From NCBI GenBank assembly GCA_900764225.1, contig CAAFNG010000366.1, positions 1 to 24,556 on the forward strand: a stretch of DNA of 24,556 bases, read 5' to 3'. This document shows positions 1 through 6,899 of the stretch, in pieces; position 1 is the stretch's first letter, and the number at the start of each line of letters is the position of its first letter. Both the position numbers and the translations under genes were made by a program. Source of the DNA: Lachnospiraceae bacterium (GTDB taxonomy: Bacteria; Bacillota; Clostridia; Lachnospirales; Lachnospiraceae). The notes beneath the pieces are model-generated. The model was given only the letters and a program-made list of their open reading frames with translations, did no database searches and was not told where the DNA came from.

Positions 1-467
1 AGAGACAGATATGTAACCATAACCTCCGGCCAGTGAACCATTGGTGCAAATACGAAAGTCAGCACATGTTTTCCAAGTGTCAGGCTGTCACCGTTTGCAA
101 CCACCAGTTTCTTTCCGTCCAGATTCAGGTTTCTGAAGAAATTTCCCATCATAGTGAAGGTCTTGGTATTTGCAACTACAGTTGTGTCAGGATATGCTTT
201 CATGAAGTTCTCGATATTTGCGGCATGATCCGGCTCCATATGCTGTACTACCAGATAATCCGGTTTCGCACCGTCCAAGACTTTGGCTACATTTTCAAGC
301 CATTCGTCTTTGAAATTAGCATCTACGGTATCCATAACTGCAATCTTCTCGTCCATGATCACATATGAGTTATAGGACATACCGTTTGGCACTACATACT
401 GACCTTCAAACAGATCTACCTGATGATCATTTACACCTACATAATAAATATCATTTCCGATTTTCAT
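1..467 (-). CDS. Flavodiiron protein (A-type flavoprotein, FprA/ROO-like), N-terminal part; continues past the window start
   Basis: Reading from the ATG at 467 gives about 155 residues of the metallo-beta-lactamase-fold half of a flavodiiron protein. The di-iron motif H-x-E-x-D-H is intact (HMEPDH, residues 76-81), preceded by the typical opening MKIGNDIYYVGVND. The C-terminal flavodoxin domain lies outside the window. Family members reduce O2 to water and/or NO to N2O in the cytoplasm of anaerobes, fed by rubredoxin or a reductase; which substrate applies cannot be told from this half. A strong TAAGGAGGAA ribosome site at 477-486 supports this start. The gene diverges from the MATE gene at 706. 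Family call is secure; the exact substrate and any added C-terminal rubredoxin domain are unknown. Confidence 0.9.
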   Translation of the reverse strand, partial: MKIGNDIYYVGVNDHQVDLFEGQYVVPNGMSYNSYVIMDEKIAVMDTVDANFKDEWLENVAKVLDGAKPDYLVVQHMEPDHAANIENFMKAYPDTTVVANTKTFTMMGNFFRNLNLDGKKLVVANGDSLTLGKHVLTFVFAPMVHWPEVMVTYLS

Positions 468-544
468 TGTATTGAGTTCCTCCTTAGTCTGCTGTATTTT
501 ATATTTCCAATATTTCTGAAAATACTTTCTTATTGCTCTCATTT

Positions 545-572
545 ATTATATCATTGTTCGTACTGAAATCAA
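545..572 (-). promoter_or_regulatory. Probable promoter of the flavodiiron gene
   Basis: On the minus strand TTGATT (572-567), a 16-base spacer and a perfect TATAAT (550-545) precede the gene by about 80 bases. The surrounding sequence is A+T-rich and holds no ORF. Pattern match only. Confidence 0.45.
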
Positions 573-631
573 TGTAGAATCTATAAATAAAAACAAACCT
601 CTGCGCCTGGTAAAAGAGCTATTTTCCCCTC

Positions 632-660
632 TTTACAAACCTATTCCAACATAGTATTGT
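632..660 (+). promoter_or_regulatory. Probable promoter of the MATE gene
   Basis: TTTACA (632-637), 17 bases, TATTGT (655-660). The -10 box matches only four of six positions. It lies 45 bases before the ATG at 706, inside the 238-base divergent region 468-705, which otherwise holds only A+T-rich sequence and the two promoters. Confidence 0.4.
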
Positions 661-705
661 ATACCTTGGATGAAGGAATTTTTTATAATTTTTATGAGGT
701 AAACT

Positions 706-2067
706 ATGTGTGAAAATAAAAAAAAGAAAACGTCTTCCATTGAGATGACCTCCGGCTCTCTCTGGAAAAATATCCTCCTCTTCAGCCTTCCCCTGATGGG
801 GTCCCAGGTATTGGAGGTTCTTTTTAACTTAAGTGATGTTGCGGTTGTGGGGCGATTTGCAGATTACATGGCACTTGGAGCTGTGGGTTCCACAACTCTG
901 CTGGTCACTTTATTTACCGGAATCCTGATCGGAATGGGTGCAGGAGTCAATGTTCGTGTAGCCCACGAGCTTGGTGCCGAAAACAGAAAAGGTACCGAAG
1001 AAACGATCCATACATCTCTTCTTCTCTGTGCCATCGCAGGACTTCTGGTCTGTGTCGTCTGTCTTCTGTTTTCCGGACAGATGCTGTCCATGATGAATAC
1101 CAAGCCGGAACTGATCGACCAGGCTATTTTATATATGAAGATCTACTCACTTGGTATGCCGGCCATGGCCGTATACAATTTCGGTAACGGCGTATTAAGT
1201 GCCCGCGGAGATACAAAACGACCACTGATCTATCTTTCCATTGCCGGAGTGATCAATGTTCTTCTGAACCTGTTTTTTGTTATCGTCTGTCATATGGCAG
1301 CCGCAGGCGTCGCAACAGCCAGTGCGATCTCTCTTTATGTATCTGCCACTCTGGTCATGCTCCATCTGTTCCGGCGAAAAGACGACTGCAAGGTATCCCT
1401 GAGCAAGCTCCGTTTTCACCCAAACGCCTGCAAAGCCGTGCTGATGCTTGGTATCCCGACAGGCCTGCAGAACGGAATTTTTGCCATCGCCAACCTGTTC
1501 GTGCAGGCCGGTGTCAATTCCTTTGATGCAGTCATGGTTTCCGGAAATGCCGCTGCTGCCAACGCAGATTCTCTGATCTATAATGTGATGTTTGCCTTTT
1601 ATACAGCCTGTGCAAGCTTTATCGGTCAGAACTGGGGTGCCGGAAACAAAAAACGAATGCTCAAATCCTATGGAATCAGCCTTACATACGCTTTTATCGC
1701 CGGTGCAGCCTTAGGCGGGCTGCTTCTTGTTTTCGGCCGGCAGTTCCTGTCACTTTTTGCCACAGAACCTGCAGTTATCGATGCCGGAATGCAGAGGATC
1801 GGGATCATGGGATTCAGCTATGCATTCAGCTGTTTCATGGATGGCAGTATTGCAGCTTCCCGTGGTATCGGAAAAAGCATCCCGCCGACCATTATCGTTA
1901 TCCTCGGCTCCTGCGTGTTCCGTATTATCTGGATCTATACAGTGTTCGCGCATTTCCAGACCATATCTGCCCTGTATCTTCTCTACATCTTTTCCTGGGG
2001 AATTACCGGATTTGCAGAAGTATTATTCTTCGCTGTCAGCTTTAAGAAGCTTAAAGTGTCAGCGTGA
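706..2067 (+). CDS. MATE-family multidrug/metabolite efflux transporter
   Basis: 453 residues, the usual size for a MATE protein, with about 12 hydrophobic segments in two homologous halves. The N-terminus (SGSLWKNILLFSLPLMGSQVLEVLFNLSDVAVVGRF, split here only by its motif pieces LWKNILLFSLP and LFNLSDVAVVGRF) is a family hallmark, and the second half repeats it with GIPTGLQNGIFAIANLFVQ. MATE proteins export cationic drugs or metabolites in exchange for Na+ or H+ across the cytoplasmic membrane; the substrate here cannot be read from sequence. A modest TGAGGT ribosome site sits 5 bases before the ATG. The gene stands alone; a weak hairpin follows at 2101-2139 and the next gene has its own promoter. 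Confidence 0.92.
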   Translation: MCENKKKKTSSIEMTSGSLWKNILLFSLPLMGSQVLEVLFNLSDVAVVGRFADYMALGAVGSTTLLVTLFTGILIGMGAGVNVRVAHELGAENRKGTEETIHTSLLLCAIAGLLVCVVCLLFSGQMLSMMNTKPELIDQAILYMKIYSLGMPAMAVYNFGNGVLSARGDTKRPLIYLSIAGVINVLLNLFFVIVCHMAAAGVATASAISLYVSATLVMLHLFRRKDDCKVSLSKLRFHPNACKAVLMLGIPTGLQNGIFAIANLFVQAGVNSFDAVMVSGNAAAANADSLIYNVMFAFYTACASFIGQNWGAGNKKRMLKSYGISLTYAFIAGAALGGLLLVFGRQFLSLFATEPAVIDAGMQRIGIMGFSYAFSCFMDGSIAASRGIGKSIPPTIIVILGSCVFRIIWIYTVFAHFQTISALYLLYIFSWGITGFAEVLFFAVSFKKLKVSA

Positions 2068-2100
2068 TCCGGATAACAGCACAGTTACATTTACAGATAT

Positions 2101-2146
2101 ACAGCCCATTGAGGAATATCAAAATCCACTCTGGGCTGTTATTTTA
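2101..2146 (+). terminator. Weak hairpin after the MATE gene
   Basis: ACAGCCCA (2101-2108) pairs perfectly with TGGGCTGT (2132-2139) across a 23-base loop and is followed by TATTTTAT. The loop is long and the U-tract interrupted, so termination may be partial. Confidence 0.35.
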
Positions 2147-2178
2147 TGGAAAATCTTTCATAAATTTTCACATATATG

Positions 2179-2211
2179 TACATTTGTCTTTACAAGGCGG
2201 ACACAAATGTA
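2179..2211 (+). promoter_or_regulatory. Candidate operator: 9-bp inverted repeat over the sstT promoter
   Basis: TACATTTGT (2179-2187) and its exact complement ACAAATGTA (2203-2211) flank a 15-base spacer. The left arm abuts and the spacer contains the -35 box, and the right arm ends directly against the -10 box. That geometry suits a dimeric repressor, but the regulator is not identifiable in this window. Confidence 0.5.
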
Positions 2212-2217
2212 TATAAT
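2189..2217 (+). promoter_or_regulatory. Promoter of the sstT-like gene
   Basis: TTTACA (2189-2194), exactly 17 bases, then a perfect TATAAT (2212-2217). This predicts a start near 2224 and a leader of about 75 bases with no notable structure. Confidence 0.75.
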
Positions 2218-2298
2218 GATTATACTGTGCTTTTCCGTGATGCAGTATTACTACCCCAGAAAAAGCACTCCCATACAATAGGAAAGAGGAAAAAGTTT

Positions 2299-3513
2299 AT
2301 GAAAAACCTGATTCAAAAATGGAACAGCATCAACCTGATCAAGCGTATCATCTGCGGACTGATCGTTGGTATCATCCTCGGACTTGCGATTCCACAGGCT
2401 TCTGTGATCTCCATTCTCGGTGATCTGTTTGTCGGTGCTCTCCGTGGAATTGCTCCGCTTCTGGTGTTCTTCCTGGTAATGAGTTCTCTGTGCCACATGG
2501 GAAAAGGCCAGAAAACAAACATGAAATTCGTCGTTGTACTGTACCTTCTGGGAAATGTACTTTCAGCACTGGCAGCGGTTCTTTCCAGCCGTCTGTTCCC
2601 GATCATGCTGACTTTTTCCGAGAATACTAACACTTCCGACATCACTCCGCCAAGCGGTGTTTCCGAGGTTCTCAAAAACCTCCTTATGAACATCGTTTCA
2701 AACCCGGTTGACGCACTTGTAAACGCCAACTATATCGGTATCCTTGCATGGGCGATCATCTTCGGTATCGCACTGAAAGCTGCAAGCGGAACCACAAAAA
2801 CAGTTATCGAAAATATTTCCGATGCAACCTCAACCGCAGTTAGATGGATCATCAATCTTGCTCCGTTCGGTATCATGGGTCTGATCTTTACAACCATTTC
2901 CGAGCAGGGACTTAGCGTACTGTTAAGCTATGGCCGTCTGATCTGCGTACTGGTTGGAACCATGCTGTTTGTAGCCCTTGTGCTGAACCCGATCGTTACC
3001 TTCCTCTGCACACGCCAGAATCCATATCCACTGGTTCTGCGCTGCCTGAAGGACAGCGGACTGACAGCGTTCTTCACAAGAAGCTCTGCTGCCAACATCC
3101 CGGTAAACATGGAGCTCTGTAAAAATCTCGGACTTGACGAAGATACTTACTCCATCTCCATTCCACTTGGTGCCACCATCAACATGGGTGGTGCAGCAAT
3201 CACCATTTCCATCATGGCTCTGGCCGCTGCAAACACACTTGGCATCAGTGTAGATTTCCCTACAGCTCTGATTCTCTGCATCCTGGCTGCTGCAAGTGCG
3301 GCAGGTGCTTCCGGAGTTGCCGGTGGTTCTCTTCTTCTGATTCCAATGGCATGCAGCCTTTTCGGAATTCCGAATGACGTTGCCATGCAGGTTGTTGGTG
3401 TAGGCTTCATCGTAGGTGTGATCCAGGATTCCTGCGAAACAGCACTGAACTCTTCTACCGATGTTCTTTACACAGCATGCGCCTGCAAGATCCGCAGAAA
3501 TAAGTTAATCTGA
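2299..3513 (+). CDS. sstT: Serine/threonine:Na+ symporter (SstT, DAACS family)
   Basis: 404 residues from the ATG at 2299, close to the roughly 410 of E. coli SstT. An in-frame upstream start at 2176 lies before the promoter and is rejected; GAAAGAGGA at 2282-2290 gives good spacing to 2299. The opening [17 protein letters not shown] and the transport core match SstT: the serine-rich re-entrant loop ([10 protein letters not shown]) and the Na+/substrate signature [12 protein letters not shown], with about eight membrane segments. It would import serine and threonine with Na+. A well-formed promoter with an overlapping inverted repeat suggests specific regulation. A strong bidirectional terminator follows. 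Confidence 0.93.
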   Translation: MKNLIQKWNSINLIKRIICGLIVGIILGLAIPQASVISILGDLFVGALRGIAPLLVFFLVMSSLCHMGKGQKTNMKFVVVLYLLGNVLSALAAVLSSRLFPIMLTFSENTNTSDITPPSGVSEVLKNLLMNIVSNPVDALVNANYIGILAWAIIFGIALKAASGTTKTVIENISDATSTAVRWIINLAPFGIMGLIFTTISEQGLSVLLSYGRLICVLVGTMLFVALVLNPIVTFLCTRQNPYPLVLRCLKDSGLTAFFTRSSAANIPVNMELCKNLGLDEDTYSISIPLGATINMGGAAITISIMALAAANTLGISVDFPTALILCILAAASAAGASGVAGGSLLLIPMACSLFGIPNDVAMQVVGVGFIVGVIQDSCETALNSSTDVLYTACACKIRRNKLI

Positions 3514-3522
3514 TATTCGGTT

Positions 3523-3571
3523 AAAAAATGAGACAGAATTCCTGCTCTTTGGAATTTCTGCCTCATTTTTT
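3523..3571. terminator. Bidirectional intrinsic terminator between convergent genes
   Basis: AAAAAATGAG on the left pairs with CTCATTTTTT on the right, and an inner CAGAATTCC arm pairs with GGAATTTCTG apart from one bulged base. U-tracts form on both strands, serving the sstT-like gene (+) and the YdjM-like gene (-). Confidence 0.85.
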
Positions 3572-3590
3572 ATTTATCCCGTATTCTTTT

Positions 3591-4220
3591 CTACATCTGG
3601 AATATCTTCCAGCTCTCTCCCATTCTGACCGCCAGATATACGATCTCAAAGATCACAGCTACCGATCCCAGCTTAAAAAGCATGGAATCCACGAAGCCTC
3701 CTGCCTTGCAGAGATCCAGAGCGATCCCGCCCGGCAGCGGATACAGAAGCCGGACTCTTTTTCGGTTGAAACAGTCCAGTACAAGATGCGATGCAAAACC
3801 GATCACAAAATAAAGCACCAGCTTCACAGATATCATGGATATCGCCGCACTCAAAATCGCCATAGCCATGATCGAATGCATAAAGGATCTGTGCGGCTGA
3901 TTTTTGCCGAAGGCGCATACAGCTATGAAAATAATGATTCCCATAGCTACCGGTGCCATAGACTGGTCATTCCGTATCTTTTCCCACACGGAAAAACCAT
4001 AAAAATAATTCAGTGCGATCTCAGCCGCTACAAGCAGAACCGCGATCAATGTGATCCTGTCTGCATCTTTATGCGATTTCGATGTTCCCACATCAATATC
4101 ACTGATCAGTGCCCCCAGCATTCCTGTTCCGGCTGCGAGTATCATCCCGGGAACTGTAGACGGCTGTGTTATGGCCAGCACCGTTCCAAGTCCCACTGCT
4201 GCGTGTGTTTTACCTGTCAT
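3591..4220 (-). CDS. YdjM/DUF457-type membrane-bound metal-dependent hydrolase-like protein
   Basis: 209 residues from the ATG at 4220 (MTGKTHAAVG). An upstream in-frame ATG at 4253 butts against a terminator-like hairpin and has no ribosome site, whereas AAAGGGG precedes 4220 at good spacing. The protein has four to five hydrophobic segments and the family's polar motifs: T-x-x-T/K-H near the start, ISDIDVGTSKSHKDADR, and HRSFMHS. Related proteins are annotated as inner-membrane putative hydrolases; no substrate is established. It lies downstream of malQ but behind a strong hairpin, so co-expression with the maltose operon is doubtful. Confidence 0.8.
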   Translation of the reverse strand: MTGKTHAAVGLGTVLAITQPSTVPGMILAAGTGMLGALISDIDVGTSKSHKDADRITLIAVLLVAAEIALNYFYGFSVWEKIRNDQSMAPVAMGIIIFIAVCAFGKNQPHRSFMHSIMAMAILSAAISMISVKLVLYFVIGFASHLVLDCFNRKRVRLLYPLPGGIALDLCKAGGFVDSMLFKLGSVAVIFEIVYLAVRMGESWKIFQM

Positions 4221-4254
4221 AATTTTCCCCTTTGTATAAAAAAACTTTTGCATG

Positions 4255-4298
4255 AAAAAGGCAGCTGTCAGCCTCCCCTTTTACTGACAGCTGCCTTT
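4255..4298 (-). terminator. Strong intrinsic terminator after malQ, in the leader of the YdjM-like gene
   Basis: AAAGGCAGCTGTCAG (4257-4271) pairs perfectly over 15 bp with CTGACAGCTGCCTTT (4284-4298), with a 12-base loop. On the minus strand it runs into TTTTT (4259-4255). It ends the maltose operon. Because only about 35 bases separate it from the next start codon, it also lies inside any transcript that reaches the YdjM-like gene from upstream. Confidence 0.85.
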
Positions 4299-4401
4299 AC
4301 AGAACAGCATTATATCACACAAAAAAGTGCGATTCTATCCTTAATCTTTCCACTCTCTTCCACGTCCCGTTTAAACGGAATATCCCTCGCAGACAATTCC
4401 T

Positions 4402-5910
4402 TTATTCAGACCAGTTCATACGTCCGTAACGAAGTGCCATACCGTGAATTTCTTTCTGGAGCTTCATGGTAAGCTCCCTCCTGCGGATACGCCATTTCCA
4501 GTTCTTTCCTACTGTGGACGGCTGGTTCATCCGGCAGCTGTTATCCAGCCCCATGTAATCCTGCATCGGGATCACACAAAGCTTTGCGCTGCTTCGCATA
4601 ACCAGGCTGATAAAGCATTTATACAGATCCTTATCCGGTGTACAGTTATCGCAGAGATAATCTCTGGCAAGCTTACGCTCTTTTGCCGTAATGCTCTTCC
4701 ACCATCCGACGATCGTCTCATTGTCATGCGTTCCGGTATAAGCTACACTGTTTTCCGGATAGTTGTGTGGAAGGTAATCATTCGCACATCCGGAATCCCT
4801 AGAGTCAAAAGCAAACTCCAGAACCTTCATTCCCGGAAAGCCACTGTCATGAACAAGCTGGCGGACAGAATCTGTCACGTAACCAAGATCCTCCGCAATA
4901 ACCTGTTTCCAGCCAAGCGCCTGCTCTACCTTGCGGAACAGATCGATTCCCGGACCTTTTTCCCAGTGACCGCCAATGGCGTTCTCTGCACCATACGGAA
5001 TAGAAAAATATTCATCAAAGCCACGGAAGTGGTCAATTCTTACTACATCATAAAGCCGGAACACATAGCTCAGTCTGGAAAGCCACCACTGATATCCTGT
5101 GTTTCTGTGATAATCCCAGCGATACAAAGGATTTCCCCACAGCTGTCCTGTTGCAGAAAATCCGTCTGGCGGACAACCGGCTACTGCAACCGGCACGTTC
5201 TCTTCATCCAGCTGGAAAAGCTCCGGATGCGCCCAGGTATCTGCGCTGTCCATAGCTACATAGATCGGGATATCTCCGATGATCTGGATGCCTTTTTCAT
5301 TGGCATATTTTTTCAGTTTCATCCACTGCTCATAGAATTTAAACTGCATATACTGCTGGAATTCAATATCAAAATATAATTCTCTGCGATAGTAGTCCAT
5401 GGCATTTGCCCAGCGAAGGCGGATATCCTCTGCCCATTTTGTCCACTCAACACCGCCGAACTGATCCTTTACTGCCATAAAAAGCGCGTAGTCAGAAAGC
5501 CACCAGCTGTTTTCCGCAACAAATCTCTGATAGTCCGGATTCTCGCTGATGTTGCTGTTTTCATAGGCTTTTCGAAGAAGCTTGTAGCGTCCTTTGTAGA
5601 TCTTCTCGTAATCTACACTGTCCGCTCTTTTTCCCCAGTTGACCTTATCGCAGTCAGCTTTGTCAAGAACGCCTTCTTCCACCAGTGCTTTCAGGCTGAT
5701 AAAATACGGATTTCCTGCAAATGTGGAAAATGACTGATACGGTGAATCTCCATAACTTGTCGGTCCAAGTGGAAGGATCTGCCAGTAGCTCTGTCCTGCT
5801 GCTTTCAACCAGTCCACAAAATCATATGCACTCTGGGAAAAACATCCGATGCCATACTCTGACGGCAGGCTTGTGATCGGCATCAATATGCCAGCTGCTC
5901 TTTCATTCAT
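4402..5910 (-). CDS. malQ: 4-alpha-glucanotransferase (amylomaltase, GH77)
   Basis: 502 residues, the length of the short bacterial amylomaltases. It transfers glucan units between maltodextrins, turning maltose into glucose plus longer chains in the cytoplasm. The start RAAGILMPITSLPSEYGIG is characteristic. The catalytic trio is present at the positions known from Thermus amylomaltase, give or take one: nucleophile Asp293 (RIDHFRG), acid/base Glu340 (VIAEDLG) and the transition-state Asp396 (GTHDNE). AAGGAG precedes the ATG. It is the last gene of the maltose operon, 41 bases after the phosphatase gene, and is followed by a strong terminator. In this operon it would use maltose released by the upstream phosphatase. 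Confidence 0.96.
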   Translation of the reverse strand: MNERAAGILMPITSLPSEYGIGCFSQSAYDFVDWLKAAGQSYWQILPLGPTSYGDSPYQSFSTFAGNPYFISLKALVEEGVLDKADCDKVNWGKRADSVDYEKIYKGRYKLLRKAYENSNISENPDYQRFVAENSWWLSDYALFMAVKDQFGGVEWTKWAEDIRLRWANAMDYYRRELYFDIEFQQYMQFKFYEQWMKLKKYANEKGIQIIGDIPIYVAMDSADTWAHPELFQLDEENVPVAVAGCPPDGFSATGQLWGNPLYRWDYHRNTGYQWWLSRLSYVFRLYDVVRIDHFRGFDEYFSIPYGAENAIGGHWEKGPGIDLFRKVEQALGWKQVIAEDLGYVTDSVRQLVHDSGFPGMKVLEFAFDSRDSGCANDYLPHNYPENSVAYTGTHDNETIVGWWKSITAKERKLARDYLCDNCTPDKDLYKCFISLVMRSSAKLCVIPMQDYMGLDNSCRMNQPSTVGKNWKWRIRRRELTMKLQKEIHGMALRYGRMNWSE

Positions 5911-5951
5911 AATTATTGTCTCCTTATACTGCTCTGCATGCTTTTTAAATA

Positions 5952-6833
5952 TTAGTTCTGTTTATCTGGCATTTTCTGCCCTGTTGTGATCATAACTCCA
6001 CAATGGTCGGAAACCACCGGATATTTTTTTCCGTTACAGATTACTTCCGAAGTGAGAATCTTTCGTTTTTCACTGCTGAAAATATAATCAAGTCTCATCC
6101 TGTCGGTCTTCTGCTCTGCTTTACCTGTGTCACTGTCACGCCATCCATCAATCTCTTTTTCCACGGTAAATCCTTCGTCCTTTGTTTCCGCAGCTTTCCA
6201 GGAATCCTGCCAGCCACTGTTACATACAAGCTCGTAGCCCTGACCTTTCACGTTATCCGGGCTGTTGAAATCACCCATGAGCCAGATCGTCGAATCCTTT
6301 TTGCGATAGCTCCGGAAAAACTCTTCCATAGAATCCCACTGACCTCTGAACGGTTCTTCCTCATCGTTCCACCATCCCATGTGAACCGTGAAAAACCAGT
6401 CCGGACAGCCCTGGACCTGAACACCCAGCATCTTTCTTGTTTTCCAGTTTTCGTAATCATCCGTTCTGCTAATGAGATGCTGACGGACTCGCTCGATCGG
6501 CTTTCTGGTGAGGAGAGCCATTCCCTCATCATATTTACCGTAGCCTGTTTTTGCGGAAATCCAGGTCCAGTAATAATAGCAATCCATTCCCCGGAGGATT
6601 TCCGCCAGGATCATGGCGTAATTGTCACTTCGGATCTGGCGGTCAAATCCTATGCAGCGTACATACCCCGGAAGCATCACATCCGGAAGTACACTGGCAC
6701 TCTGGCTCTGATTGACCTCCTGAAGTGCCACAATATCCGGAAGTTCTTTCTGGATCACCTGTGCAAATTTTCTTGTTTTGCTCGCATAGTCCGGCTCTAC
6801 CAGGCTGTGAGTATTTAATGTCATAAGTTTCAT
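5952..6833 (-). CDS. mapP: EEP-superfamily phosphatase, probable maltose 6'-phosphate phosphatase (MapP-like)
   Basis: 293 residues with the full endonuclease/exonuclease/phosphatase active site: Asn7 (TLNTHS), Glu39 (ALQEVNQ), His151, Asp188 and Asn190 (GDFNSP), Asp249 (RLDYIFS) and the Ser-Asp-His triad 275-277 (VSDHCG). No signal peptide, so cytoplasmic. The family fold alone could mean a nuclease or a phosphatase. What decides is position: it lies directly downstream of a maltose-type PTS gene, the place where Enterococcus faecalis MapP was found, an enzyme that dephosphorylates PTS-made maltose 6'-phosphate. It is followed by MalQ, which needs unphosphorylated maltose. GGAGG lies 11 bases before the ATG. 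The 66-base gap to the PTS gene shows no terminator. The function and symbol are inference from context. Confidence 0.72.
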   Translation of the reverse strand: MKLMTLNTHSLVEPDYASKTRKFAQVIQKELPDIVALQEVNQSQSASVLPDVMLPGYVRCIGFDRQIRSDNYAMILAEILRGMDCYYYWTWISAKTGYGKYDEGMALLTRKPIERVRQHLISRTDDYENWKTRKMLGVQVQGCPDWFFTVHMGWWNDEEEPFRGQWDSMEEFFRSYRKKDSTIWLMGDFNSPDNVKGQGYELVCNSGWQDSWKAAETKDEGFTVEKEIDGWRDSDTGKAEQKTDRMRLDYIFSSEKRKILTSEVICNGKKYPVVSDHCGVMITTGQKMPDKQN

Positions 6834-6899
6834 TTATGTTTGCGCCTCCAACTATTGCAAATCAAAATCAGGCTGCTCAATCAAGTCCCTGCTTTTCTT

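Noticed and set aside
2176..2298. 41-residue N-terminal extension of the SstT-like protein
   Set aside because: The extension would start before the promoter's -35 box and lacks a ribosome site; the ATG at 2299 matches the family's start.
3528..4472. 314-residue plus-strand ORF across the YdjM-like gene and the malQ end
   Set aside because: It is antisense to a recognisable membrane protein and runs through the strong malQ hairpin; its translation is Cys/His/Ser-rich without any domain, as expected of a shadow frame.
6003..6818. 271-residue plus-strand ORF antisense to the EEP phosphatase
   Set aside because: The minus strand carries all catalytic motifs of the family; the plus-strand product has no ribosome site and no recognisable motif.
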